A stretch of 64,000 bases of DNA. Origin: Paguma larvata. Taxonomy: Eukaryota; Chordata; Mammalia; Carnivora; Viverridae. The notes under the pieces were generated by a model. It did no database searches. It was not told the DNA's origin and was given only the letters and a program-made list of their open reading frames with translations. The stretch spans positions 42,928,659-42,992,658 of the forward strand of contig CM057842.1 in the NCBI GenBank assembly GCA_030068075.1, read 5' to 3'. Shown here one piece after another: positions 45,862 to 57,340 of this stretch. Within the stretch, counting starts at the first letter, position 1. Each line of letters begins with the position of its first letter. A program made the position numbers and the translations under genes.

Positions 45862-46110
45862 TTATTAAGAGCTTAGGTGTAATGGATAAGAGCACAAGCC
45901 CCAGAGTCAAATTCCCTGGTGTGAAATTCAGCCCCTGCTATAACCCTGCGACCTTGGACGAGGTACTTCTCTCTGCGTCCATTTCTTTCTCCATAATATG
46001 AGGTTAATAACTCTGCCTCCTTTCTTGTAAGGATCACAATTAATACTGTTAAAATTCCTGCATCATTGCCTGGCACCCATGAAGTGTTTAATAAATGTTA
46101 GCTCGTATTT
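45862..46110 (+). repeat. MIR SINE relic, full length
   Basis: 'aatggataagagcacaagccccagagtcaaattccctgg', 'cctgcgaccttggacgaggtacttctctctgcgtccatttctttctccataatatgaggttaataa', 'gcctggcacccatgaagtgtttaataaatg'. This is the complete MIR order. Confidence 0.85.
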
Positions 46111-46139
46111 TAATGTTTATTATAATTTTACTAATCTAT

Positions 46140-46455
46140 ATCGGTTATTACGTTAAGGACTTTGGAAATATTGTCCCATTTGGTTCTCAGTATAACCCGA
46201 GATTTTCCTATAGATAAATTTATATCAAGTATAAAAACAAGACTTGAAGCTATGACATGTTAGATAAAGATGAAGGGATGTTTTCTCATAAACCGAAGTG
46301 AGTCTCAAGCAAAGGTGAGCAAGGTTGCCCTGAACTAGGAGCTGCGGCTTTTATTTTTATTTAATAGGTGATGAATCTGAGAATTAGTGAAATGAGATAA
46401 CTTCCGGCAAACATGCAGGGGGAGGAACAGAGCCCCTAGAGGCCTGACCACCCAG
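46140..46455 (-). repeat. MIR/L2-type relics
   Basis: 'attgtcccatttggttctcagtataaccc' and 'ataggtgatgaatctgagaattagtgaaatgagataac' followed by 'aggaacagagcccctagaggcc' match reversed MIR wording, in two pieces. Confidence 0.5.
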
Positions 46456-48628
46456 TTCCTGAGCGGATCCCCATTGCATGGCATTCGACATACACGGCTC
46501 CCCCATGACACCTAAAACTACACTTTCCTAGTGGAATTTATTTTCAAACCATACATGCAAACCATGATTGATAACATATTTCCTTCGGAGACACAAACTT
46601 GGATTTTTTAATGTGTTTTACAACCTTTAATATAGTATATCCATCATTAATTTTTTGTTTTTAATTTTTTAGTTATAAGCCTCCTTGATGTCATCATCAT
46701 GTTGATTTACTATTAACAACTAAAAGCATAATGCTGTATACTGCAATTATGCATATATTTGTGACTCTAATTTTAATATAATTGGTTTCAGGTTCCATAA
46801 TGAGAATAATTAATAACAGTATTTCTGCTCTAAAAGTTAACATGCACATTTCCAATTTATTATAAGTAGGTTGTAAAACATTCTGAATATTGATATTTTA
46901 TGGTAAATAACCTGGGTTGGTAAACTGTATATCCCCAAGCAGTAAATGACATATTATTATAAGCTTTCTTACTCCCATATCATTCCTCCCCTACATGTGA
47001 AAAAGATGCACTTTAAATATAGATTATTATGAAGAGCTTCCAAGAGAATAATACACTAACTCTAGATTTTAGCCCATCAGATTTGATTGCTTCATAAATA
47101 GTGTTTGGGGCCTTCATCCTGGAAGTTCAGCTATTTTTTTTAACAGTACATATCTTCAAAACAAAAGACTTAACATTATTCATCATCTCAGGTTGTGCAT
47201 GACTCTAATTTATACACAAGTATCTCCAAATTGCTCATGGTAAAATTAAATCATGTAATGAAATCCAGTTGCCTGCCTATTATAGGGAAACTGGCATTGG
47301 CTTGGCCATGGACAAGGTAGTGTTCTTTGAAGGAAACATTTGAGTGTTACCTGTGCTGATCTCTGTTGGTACCTTTCCTGAGGAGGGAAAAGAAACTAGA
47401 CTGGTACACTCTTCATACTCTGCCTCTCTACCTCCTGAGCTTGTTCCAAGGGGAAGACGATAGAAGAGGGAAAAGATGATAAAAGAAGAAGGATGGAGAT
47501 GATAAGTGAAGAGGTCCCTTAGGTGCAAAAGCCACTCCATTTTGGCCTCTCTATGACCTCAAGCAATGTATCTTTAAGGGTAAAGTAAGTCAATAAAGCA
47601 GTCCATTCTAAGGTTAATTTCATTTAGCTTTAGCAATTATGTGGCAGCCAGCATTTTTTATGGTGAAAATATTTCATTGATGAACAGCAGCTGATTAGAT
47701 GGTCTCATTGGAATAGATCTTTCTTATTACTGCTACAGTAAGCCTTGTCTGATTCTCCTTAACTTGGGCACCCTCTGATGACTGCAGAGCTGATTATTAG
47801 AAAAATGTATTAAATTTAGAATGTTGTACTATGTTCAAACTGGGGCTTTTGCCAACCTGATATTTTATCCCTTGATTATTGCTTCTATTCACAGTAAATT
47901 TCAAAAGTTTGTTGCTTTTGATATTCAATAATTAGTTTATCTTTCATAGCCAAAGAATGAAATGTGCAGTCAATCAGAACAATAGCTAGGGGTTTGATAG
48001 ATGGCCAAACCCATGACTGGCTTGACTTATTTTTAATTAGGAAGTCTGGTAAAATAGGCAAACTTTTGTTTCTAAGCAATAAAATGTTGATGGATGACTG
48101 TTTGGATAAATAATTTGTGAATATTTAGATCAATTAAAATTTAATCAGCTGAGAAATATTTGGACAGTAAAACTGAAAACATTTATCAGTGCAGGCCTTT
48201 GATTCTCAATAAAGGAGTAAGTTTTTCTCATTTGAATATTTAGAAGGATTTAAACCAAAACTTGCCGAGTTTCTGAAATAGTTCTTTTAGTAGATACTTT
48301 CTGCCACTTACTATAGTACTAGAAAGACATTACTGGTGAGAATCAGTGTCTCTAGATTTTATAATGTAAACCTTAAGAACCAGTCAGATATGGCCATGCT
48401 TTATTGGTTCTTAGTGATGTGGGCAGTTGTGAGTTGTGATATAATTAATCATTGAAATTCACAGATATACAATGTAATTGTCATGTGTTTTTTTCTTCTA
48501 TAAAATCTATTAATCTATAGGTACTAGTTAATTATGGCCGTTACTTTGTTAGCTGTTTCTCCTTCTACTTATCCACAGTCCAATTTGGGATCTATATGAC
48601 TGATAAAGGAAGTTTGGGACTAAACGAA
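46456..48628. other. Intron without recognised gene
   Basis: Long unique-looking block. 46640-46990 is very AT-rich with many TAAT cores. 47560-48010 is of even composition and may be conserved non-coding DNA (inference). Open frames here have no family resemblance. Confidence 0.45.
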
Positions 48629-48649
48629 TGAAGTATACAGATTTTTTAA

Positions 48650-48872
48650 CTTTTTTAGTGTTTGTTTTTTGAGAGCGAGAGATGGAGCGCATGTGGGGGA
48701 GGGGCAGAAAGAGAGAGGGAGACAGAATCTGAAGCAGGCTCCAGACTCTGAACTGTCAGCATAGAGCCTGCTGTGAGGCTCGAACTCACAAACGGTGAAA
48801 CAAACGGTGAAATCATGACCTGAGGCGAAGTCAGTTGCTTAACCAACTTGTCTGAGCCACCCAGGCTCCCTG
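48650..48872 (-). mobile_element. tRNA-Lys SINE with internal 12-bp tandem repeat
   Basis: GA-rich middle and reversed head 'gtctgagccacccaggctccc'. The target duplication tgaagtatacag lies at 48629-48640 and 48873-48884. Within the body caaacggtgaaa is present twice in tandem (48789-48800, 48801-48812). Confidence 0.93.
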
Positions 48873-48884
48873 TGAAGTATACAG

Positions 48885-49382
48885 AATTTTAAAAAATCAA
48901 GAGCATTCGAAGAATATAGTTCATCTAAAAATTAGCAACCAAGACAGATGGGGATCCAAAGAAGCTTAATTGGACAATACTTAAATTGGTAAAGTTAACA
49001 ATTTACATTTTGTATTTTAATAAAAAAAATAACAAGTTACTGAAATATCCCTTTTTGTTTCATTGTTGTAGTTTAGTCAAAAAATATAAAATAATTTTGA
49101 TTCTTTTTCAAGTTTAAGTTTAAGATAATAAGGTGCAAATCTTACATTCTTGCACAGTCTTAACTGCTTTATGTTTGACCGAAGTTTTGGTACACCATCA
49201 GTTAGGTGTTACCAGGCAGTTGAAAAGACAGAGCAGTTTCTGATTGGGACAAAATGCCTACTGTAAGGAGTCACCCTAATGTCATTATCCATTCTTTCTC
49301 AAGAGTTTATATTTGAGAGGTTATGATCTTATAGATGAGATAATATTCAGTTATGGTTCAAAATTTACAACCTTATAGGCGA
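48885..49382. other. Intron without recognised feature
   Basis: AT-rich and unique-looking, with no exon recognised. Confidence 0.4.
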
Positions 49383-50026
49383 CTTCTAGTGGGTTGAATG
49401 GTGACTTCCCAAAAGATAGGTCCAGAACCTGAAAATGTGACCTTATTTGGTAAAAGAGCCTTTTCTGGTATAATTATAATTTCTGTTTTTTTAATGTTTA
49501 TTTATTTTTGAGAGACAGAGCATAAGTTGGGGAGGGGCAGAGAAACAGGGAGACACAGAATCCGAAGCAGGCTCCAGGCTCTGAGCTAACAGCACAGAGC
49601 ATGATGTGGGGTTCAAACTATGAAATCATGACTTGAGCTGAAGTCAGACATTTAGCCAACTGAGCCACCCAGTTTCTGGTCGCCCCTTTTCTGGTATATT
49701 CAAGATCTCAAGGTGAGATCGTCCAGAGTCAGACCCTTAATCCAATGGTGATATAAGAGACAGAGGAGTAAAAGATACAAAGGGGAGAGGGCGGTGTGAC
49801 CATGGAAGCCGAGATTGTAGGGATGCAGCCAAGCATTGCCAAAGACTGCCAACAGCCATCAAAAGCTGGGAGCGACAAGGAAGGATTCCCTCCTAGAGCC
49901 TTCACAGTGAGTGCAGCCTTGCTGGCACCTTGATTTTAGACTTCTAGACTTCAGACTGTGAGAGAATACATTTATGTTGTATTAAACCGCCAAATTTGTG
50001 GTGACTTGTTTACAGTGACTCTAGGG
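49383..50026 (+). mobile_element. MLT1-type MaLR LTR interrupted by a SINE
   Basis: 'agtgggttgaatggtgacttcccaaaagataggtcc', 'gaaaatgtgaccttatttggtaaaag', then after the SINE 'ttcaagatctcaaggtgagatcgtcc', 'cttaatccaatggtgatataagagacag', 'agcattgccaaagactgccaacagccatcaaaagctgggag', 'gcaccttgattttagacttctagacttcagactgtgagagaatac' and 'attaaaccgccaaatttgtggtgactt'. The order follows an MLT1 LTR from start to end. Confidence 0.8.
49480..49686 (-). mobile_element. tRNA-Lys SINE inside the MLT1 LTR, altered head
   Basis: Reversed tail 'ttaatgtttatttatttttgagag', GA-rich middle and reversed head 'ctgagccacccag' followed by tttctggt and then cgcccc. The target duplication ccttttctggtata lies at about 49459-49472 and 49685-49697. 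The extra 8 bases inside the head repeat part of the target site. Confidence 0.9.
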
Positions 50027-51639
50027 AAGATGTGCAGTTCCTTCCCTATTCTCTGCTGACCACTGTTATCAGGGAAAAATACAACCATCTAGGGAACCAT
50101 ACCAAAATCAAGTGTTTTTGTAACTTAACTGTATCAGGGAACTAAGTGTTGAGAGGGATGGTGTTGATGAAATCTGGGATTATCTGTGCAAGTTTTGTGT
50201 CATGCCATGCATTTGCCTCTGCTGAGCATAATGGCATTTTGAACATTACGTAGTATGATTTGATGGAATGATGAAAAAGGCAGCTACAGAAGTTCTAAAA
50301 GTCCCCTTTTCTTTTTTTCAGCAGTCGTATCTCTTTAAATAACCTTCCTAGGCCTTCTCGAAAACAGATGGGATTGGTCCTTTCTTCATAGGGCAGTGAT
50401 TTGAAGTGATTCAGGGTACTTTGCTGGCCCCACATCCCTCTCTCTGTACTACTTTTTTTCTAGGTCCTTTTCCCTGAATTTGACCCCTTTGTCTGGCACT
50501 TGAAAGCCCTAGAAACTAGCAATTATCACATTTAGAGTGTCTGACCTACCTGTGGCAGTAACAGTTCAACTGTGGTCTCTCATGCATTGTTACCTTTCGT
50601 GTTATGACATTTCTATCTGCAGAAATCCCCTGTGCTCATGAGGGCCAGATTCCATTGTATTCCCAGTCAGCACCTTTCCCTGAGTAGGCTCTAATCTGAA
50701 CAAGCCATTTGCCTCCTCACTGACAGGTATTTTATGCACCACCCCTGCCAGGTTTTTACTACACAGCTGTCATATGGGATACCTTTACATAAAGGACAAA
50801 GCATGCTTTAAGGTTCAGAGGTTAAATCTCAAATTCAGGAGCATCATAAAATATTGTGTGTGTGTGTTGCACGTGTGTGTGTGTGTTTTCCAAGAACTAA
50901 ATTATGCTAATTAGATATTACACCATAGATTAAATTCCACACTAGTCACTAAACCCTCACTGGATGGTATTGCAGATCAGTAATTTATCCCTGATGTATG
51001 TATTTAGGTTATACACTAGTTATGATCAGAGCATTAATTTGCTGCCAAACACTTGCCTTATTGTTTATCATTAGCATTTCAGATTTGTTCATTTTTTTCA
51101 TGCATTTACTGTCCACCACGGCCTCCACCAAATTCAACGCAGTTTTTTGCTATGAGCAGGCTATTAACTTGGCCTCATAAAATATAGATTAATTATACCT
51201 TAAAGGCCCTCCTTTAAGTAGCCCACATTTATTTTAAGAAGCAGTGACAGGGCAGCATAAAGGAGTAGACAAATGGATTTCTTTATTTTTAACCTCAGTG
51301 ATTACTTTGTTCTACTTTTTTCAAATGTTATCACTGTGAAATGAGGGCAGATATATATGGATAGGTGCTGAATATGTATTTATGGAATAAGGGACTCTGA
51401 AGGAATATATGGACGAATCAATGAAAAAGTATAAAAGAAATAGAAATGCCTTGGGTTTAACTAGTATAGGAGGTAATATCTTTTCATAAATGTTCTATTC
51501 TGCAATTGGGAAGTATGTTTTTAAATTTCTAAACCTGGGAGGTGCCCTTCATAAAGTTGTATATTAAATATAGTGCTTCTCGTTTAAAAAAATCATTAAA
51601 GAAACATTGTCACTTTTCATGCTGTGTTTTCTTTTGGTA
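50027..51639. other. Intron without recognised gene
   Basis: Mostly unique. A (TG)n run interrupted by CAC lies at 50854-50886. No exon was recognised. Confidence 0.45.
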
Positions 51640-51960
51640 CTGTCATGACTATCTAATTTCAGAACATTTTTATCACTTTTAAAAAGGAACCCTGTACTCC
51701 TTAGTAGTCACTCTCTCTTCTTCCATCCTATTTTCTGTCTCTATGAATTTGCCTATCCTGGACATTTTATATAAATGGCATCATACAATACATGGCCTTT
51801 TACGACCTATTTCTTTCACTTAGCATCGTGTTATCAAGGTTGATCTGTGTTGCAGCATGTACCAGTATTTTATTTTTCTTTATGGCCAAACGGTATGCCA
51901 TTGTATTTGTTGATGGATGGGTCCAACTTCATTCTTTTTTCTTTTTTATAAATTATTCTT
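51640..51960 (-). mobile_element. Old L1 3' region fragment
   Basis: 'agtcactctctcttcttcc', 'ctctatgaatttgcctatcctggacattttatataaatggcatcatacaatacatggcc' and 'ttcacttagcatcgtgttatcaaggttgatctgtgttgcagcatgtaccag' form a classic reversed L1 3' UTR. Confidence 0.85.
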
Positions 51961-51969
51961 TCCTCTTCA

Positions 51970-53261
51970 TTTTTTTTAGATTGAGGAATAATTGACATAC
52001 AACATCGTATTTCATGTGTACAACGTAATAATTGAATATTTGTATATATTGAAAAATGATCACTACAGTAAGTCTGGTTAACGTCCATCAGCATCTATAG
52101 TTATAGAAAATGTTTTTCTTATGATGAGAACTTTAAAGATATACTTAGCCACTTTCATGTAAGCTATACAGTATTATTAACTATAGTTGCCATGCTGTCC
52201 ATTACACCCCCATAAGTTTTTAATTTTATAACTGAAATTTGTTCCCTTTGACTCCCTTCACTCATTTTTCCCACCCTTCCCTGGCCCTGCCTCTAGCAAC
52301 AACCAGCCACTTCTTTGTATCTATAAGGGTCCGTATTTTGTTCTTTGTTTTGTTCCTTTTTTTCAGATTCCACATAAATGACATCATATTATATTTGCCT
52401 TTCTGTGTCTGACTTATTGTAGCCCTCAAGGTGCATCCATGTTGTCACAGATGGCAAGATTTCATTCTTTTTTGGCTAAATAATATTCTATTGTATATAT
52501 ACCACATTTTCTTGGTCACACATCTGTCAATGGATCTGAAGGATATTTCCATATCTGGGCTGTTATAAATAATGCCACAATGAACACAGAGTGCATATGT
52601 CTTTTAGAGTTAGTGTTTTCATTTCCTTCAGATGAATGCCCAAAAGTGGAATTTTTGAATCATATGGTAGTTATGTTTTTAATTTTTCGAGTAATCTCTA
52701 TACGGTTTTCAAGAGTGGCTGCACCAGTTTGCATTTCTGCCAATTTATTTTTCCTCCTCTCTCCACATCTTTGCCAAGACTTGTTATTTCTTGTCTTTTT
52801 GATAATAGCCATTCCAACAAGTGTGAGGTATTATCTCATTATGCTTTTTGATTTGCATTTCCCTGATGATAAGTGATATTGAGCATCTTTTCATGTACCT
52901 GCTGGCCATATGTATGTTTTCTTTGGAAAAAAAGAAGTCTATACTGATCTTCTGCCCTTTTTAAAAAAATCATTGTCTCTCCTTTTGCTTCAATTTGTTC
53001 TTATGTATTTTAGATACTTATCCCTTATCAGATATATGATTTGCAAATACCTTTTCTCATTCAGTAGGTTGCCTTTTTGTTGTTGTTAATGGCTTCCTTT
53101 GCTGTGCAGCAGCTTTTTGGTTTGATCAAGTCCCACTAGTTTATTTTTGCTTGTTATCTTTTGTCCAATCCAAAAATCCTCACCAACATCTGTGTGAAAG
53201 AGCTAATTTCCTGTGTTTTCTTCTAGGATTTTTATGGTGTCAGGTCATACATTCCATTTTA
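51970..53261 (-). mobile_element. Second old L1, 3' part, host of a younger L1
   Basis: 'gattgaggaataattgacatacaacatcgtatttcatgtgtacaac' opens the 3' UTR. 'ttcagatgaatgcccaaaagtgg', 'gtggctgcaccagtttgcatttctgcc' and 'tttgctgtgcagcagctttttggtttgatcaagtccc' are reversed ORF2 C-terminus. The element resumes at 54663 after the younger insertion. Confidence 0.88.
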
Positions 53262-54662
53262 TTTTTTTGTTAATTTTTTTAAAAACTTACATCCATGTTA
53301 GTTAGCATACAATGCAACAGTGATTTCAAGAGTAGATTCCTTAATGCCCCTTTCCCATTTAACTCATCCCCTCTCCCCCAAGCCCTCCCGTAACCCTCTG
53401 TTTGTTCTCCATATTTACGAGACGCTTATGTTTTTGTCCCCTTCCCTGTTTTTATATTATTTTTGCTTCCTTTCCCTTATATTCCTCTGGTTTGTATCTT
53501 AAAGTCCTCATGAGTAAAGTCATATGACTTTTGTCATTTGTTTTTTTCTGACTGACTAATTTCACTTAGCATGATACCCTCTAGTTCCATCCACGTAGTT
53601 GCAAATGGCAAGATTTTGTTCTTTTTGATTGCTGAGTAATACTCCATTGCATATATATACTACATCTTTATCCATTCATCCATCAATGGACATTTAGCTC
53701 TTTCCATACTTCGGCTATTGTTGATAGTGCTGCTAGAAACATTGTGGTGCATGTGTCCCTTTGCAACAGCATACCTGTATCCTTGGATAAATACCTAATA
53801 GTGCAATTGCTGGGTTATAGGGTAGTTCTATTTTTAATTTTTTGAGGTACCTCCGTACTGTTTTCCAGAGTGGCTGCACCAGTTTGCATTCCACCAGCAG
53901 CAGTGCAAAAGAGATCCTCTTTCTCCACATCCTCCCCAACATCTGTTGTTGCCTGAGTTGTTAATGTTAGCCATTCTGACTGGTGTGAGGTGATATCCCA
54001 TTGTGGTTTTGATTTGTATTTCCCTGATGATGAGTGGCATTGAGCATCGTTTCATGTGTCTTTTGGCCATTTGGATGTCTCCTTTGGAGAAGTGTCTGTT
54101 TATGTCTTTGGCCCATTTTTTCACTGAATTATTTGTTTTTTGGGTGTTGAGTTTGATAAGTTCTTTAAAGATTTTGGATACTAACCCTTTATCTGATATG
54201 TCATTTGCAAATATCTTCTCCCATTCTATCGGCTGGCTTTTATCTTTGCTGATTGTTTCCTTTGCTGTTCAGAAGCTTTTTATTTTGATGAGGTTCCAGT
54301 AGTTCATTTTTGCTTTTGTATCCGTTGCCTCTGGAGATGTGTTGAGTAAGAAGTTGCTGCATCTGAGGTCAAAGAGGTTTTTGCCTGCTTTCTCCTCGAG
54401 GATTTTGATGGCTTCCTGTCTTACATTTAGGTCTTTCATCCATTTTGAATTTATTTTTGTGTACGGTATAAGAAAGTGGTCCAGGTTCGTTTTTCTGCAT
54501 GTCGCTGTCCATTTTACCCAGCCCCACTTGCTGAAGAGACTGTCTTTATTCCATTGGATATTCTTTCCTGCTTTGTCAAAGACGAGTTGGCTGGACATTT
54601 GGGGGTCTATTTCTGTGTTCTCTATTCCGTTCCATTGTTATGAGTGTCTGTTTTTCTTCCAT
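53262..54662 (-). mobile_element. Young 5'-truncated L1 with 15-bp target duplication
   Basis: 3' UTR (53270-53560) then ORF2 C-terminal region to 54662. Minus-strand translations include [74 protein letters not shown] and [13 protein letters not shown], spread over different frames, so frameshifts are present (one near 53900). The target duplication atacattccatttta lies at 53247-53261 and 54663-54677. Only about 1.4 kb remains. Confidence 0.93.
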
Positions 54663-54960
54663 ATACATTCCATTTTACATTAATTCATTTTCAGTTAATT
54701 TTTGTGTATGGTGTAACATAGTGGCCCAGCTGCATTCTTTTATATGTGACTGTCCAGTTTTCCCAACACCATTTATTAAGAAGACTGTCCTTTCTTCACT
54801 GTATATTCTTGCTACTTTGTCATGAATTAATTGACCTATATTGGTGGGTTTATTTCTGGACTATTATGTTTCATTGAGCCATCCATCTGTTTTTATGTCA
54901 ATACTATACTGTTTTGTTTATGCTAGCTTGGTAATATAGTTTGAAATAGGACAGATTCTT
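54663..54960 (-). mobile_element. Continuation of the second old L1
   Basis: 'cagttaatttttgtgtatggtgtaacatagtggcccagctgc', 'ttttcccaacaccatttattaagaagactgtcc' and 'gctagcttggtaatatagtttgaaatagg' are reversed L1 ORF2, directly contiguous in L1 order with sequence before 53247. Confidence 0.85.
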
Positions 54961-55200
54961 TGGTATTGTGGATATATGCATACGGTTGTTCCAACATCAT
55001 TTGTTGAAAAGGCGGTTCTTTCAGCATTGAATGATTTGCACTTTGGTCAAAAATCAGTTGACCATAAATATAGGGATTTATTTCAGGACTCTGAGTTTCA
55101 TTCTGTTGATCAGTATATCTGCCTTATGCCAGGACCACACTGTGTTCATTACTGTAACTTTGTAGTAAGTTTTGAAATCAGAAAGTGTCCATCAATAGCT
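54961..55200 (-). mobile_element. Third L1 fragment covering the same ORF2 region
   Basis: 'ttgttccaacatcatttgttgaaaaggcggttctttcagcattgaatg', 'ttggtcaaaaatcagttgaccataaatatagggatttatttc' and 'ccttatgccaggaccacactgtgttcattactgtaactttgtagtaagttttgaaatc' repeat the region already covered at 54755-54950, so this is a separate copy or the far part of the first old L1. Confidence 0.8.
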
Positions 55201-55854
55201 TCTTAAGACCAAAGAAAGAAGAGTCACATCGCCCATTACCTATAGACTCCATTCTGCTTTCCCTAAAATAAGTATATTGCCTTTGAGCTTGTAATATAAA
55301 GTTCACTATCAAATTCTGGGTTGTCTTATCTTAAATAACATCACATTTTGAGCCTCGATAATCTAATCCACTGTTATCCTGACATTTAAGATGGAACTCA
55401 TTTGCTCTTGTTCCTCTTTTCAGGGTCTCAGTTCTGTTTTCCTCAAACAAGCACTCAAACAAGAATACTTGTGATTTCTTAAGAGCTATCCCTATTTTAC
55501 CAGCCAAGCACAATCTAAATCCATAGAGAAGAAATAGTTTTCTTTAAGGCAGTGAAGTTCTAGGAGAACTATTTAATTAGAAACCAGACCACTTAACGAA
55601 TTGGCCGAAGCATCTCCTTTCCTAACTCTTCCAGGAACCGTAGGGAGATAATTGTACATATTTGCAAAACTCAGTGTCCCTTAGTGGGTTTTCTCAGAAC
55701 GAAGAACAGCTCTTGACCCAGGGTTAGTTTTAAAATGTTAATTTCCTATCTCCACCAGAGTACTTTATAATAAGTCATTTCATCTAAGTTCACTTAGACC
55801 TTTCAGTACTCAACTTGGCTTTGTATCTGCTATTCTCTGGTATCTACCACCATA
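55201..55854. other. Intron without recognised feature
   Basis: Unique-looking, with no exon recognised. Confidence 0.4.
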
Positions 55855-56130
55855 ACACTGTATGACCTTGAGAAAGTTTCTACACTCCTCTGAATCCTAG
55901 TATCCTATAGATACTAGGTGTTGGGAAAACTGGACAGCCACATATAAAAGAATGCAGCTGGGCCACTATGTTACACCATACACAAAAATTAACTGAAAAC
56001 GAATTAATGTAAAATGAATGTATATGGAAGAAAAATCCTCTGAATCCTAGTATCATCTATAGAATGAGCATAATGATGGTATCTTAGAGTAATGAGGATT
56101 AAATATGTCTGGGAAAGGTACCATGTATGT
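55855..56130 (+). repeat. MIR relic split by a templated insertion
   Basis: 'ctgtatgaccttgagaaagtttctacactcctctgaatcctagtatc' is interrupted and resumes at 56036 with the same 'tcctctgaatcctagtatc' and then 'atctatagaatgagcataatgatggtatcttagagtaatgaggattaaat'. Without the insert this is one MIR. Confidence 0.8.
55917..56035. repeat. Inverted copy of 54651-54770
   Basis: These 119 bases are the reverse complement of 54651-54770 with two C/T differences and one missing base. The source spans the junction between the young L1 and its older L1 host. A 19-bp direct repeat (tcctctgaatcctagtatc) flanks it at 55886-55904 and 56036-56054. Confidence 0.95.
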
Positions 56131-56639
56131 TTATGAACATTTCTTTATGTGTTCAAGCACAGACTGTCCACTAACTTGTGAATGCTATGCTTTCTTATCT
56201 CTTTTGTCTGTGAGTGCTCCAGTATTTATTAGGAGGTACTAGAAATGACCATATTGTTTTTTTCAGGCTCTCTAAATAGTCATATATAATCAGAAAATGG
56301 AACTGGATCCATGTTTCTTTATTTTGCCCAACATTAAACGTGGCTCTTTGTATCTAGTAGATGTCACAAGATTTCTAGGATGTCTCAGATGTCTAGGAAA
56401 TTAAGCTTCATTTTATTCTAACCAACCATTTATCCTACATATAATTCAACATCAGTAATCACAACCTGAGATTTTCTACTAAGTAATTATCTATACTGTC
56501 AAAAATTGTTAACTTTTCTACGCATTTGAAAAGTTAAGTACCTTTGGAAAATATCACCCTATCATCCAAGTCAGTGCATTATGAAAAACTGAATTATCAA
56601 TACTCAGTGTGGAACTTTTCGTCATATGTTTTGTTTTTC
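56131..56639. other. Intron without recognised feature
   Basis: AT-rich and unique-looking. Confidence 0.4.
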
Positions 56640-57340
56640 CTTCTTCCCATAAATAGTTAAGGTATACCAACTAGGTGGTAAACACTGTGTTAGATGAGGA
56701 GAATACATCACTGAACTAGACAAACATGAAATTTGTATCCATCAAGGAAGACAGATACTGAGCGTGTAACCAGCAGTATGGTGAGTGTTCAGAAGGTTGA
56801 AGGTCTTGAATTTTAAGGAAGAAAGAACAGAATAAGCAGCAGCAGAGGGACTGGGGAAATGGTCTGAAAGTAGTATTTATTTGTAAGGTAGTTAAATTAG
56901 ACAGATATTCCAGAAGAGGAGTACAGGTGTTCGGCAAGACATTTCAAGGGAGGAAAACACAGATAGCATTCATTCATTCATTTTTTTTTCAGAGTGTCCA
57001 CTCTGCGCTGATCAGGTAAAGAAAACAAGACTCAGTCTTCATCTTACAGGGTTTGCTTTCTAGAGGGGGGGAGGGAGGAAAATGTTCATCAAGTAGTATT
57101 GCGAAAAATATGCAATCACCAACTGAGGTAAATGCTGATAAAATGGCAGTGGTACTGTGACATTGTCACAATGGAAGTACATATAGACAGAGGTATTAAG
57201 AAAAACTTCCCTGAGGAAATGTATGTAATTGAGAACCGAAGGATAAGTAAAGGTTAAAGGGGAACCATTTTCCAGGCAGACACCACTGTATGGGCAAAGG
57301 TGCTGTGGTAGAATAGTACATGGAACATACGGGGAAATCA
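56640..57340 (+). mobile_element. L2 LINE 3' relics
   Basis: 'gtggtaaacactgtgttagatgaggagaatacatcactgaactagacaaacatg', 'agactcagtcttcatcttacagggtttgctttctag', 'cagaggtattaagaaaaacttccctgaggaaatg' and 'ttttccaggcagacaccactgtatgggcaaaggtgctg' follow the L2 3' UTR style in two segments. Confidence 0.6.
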
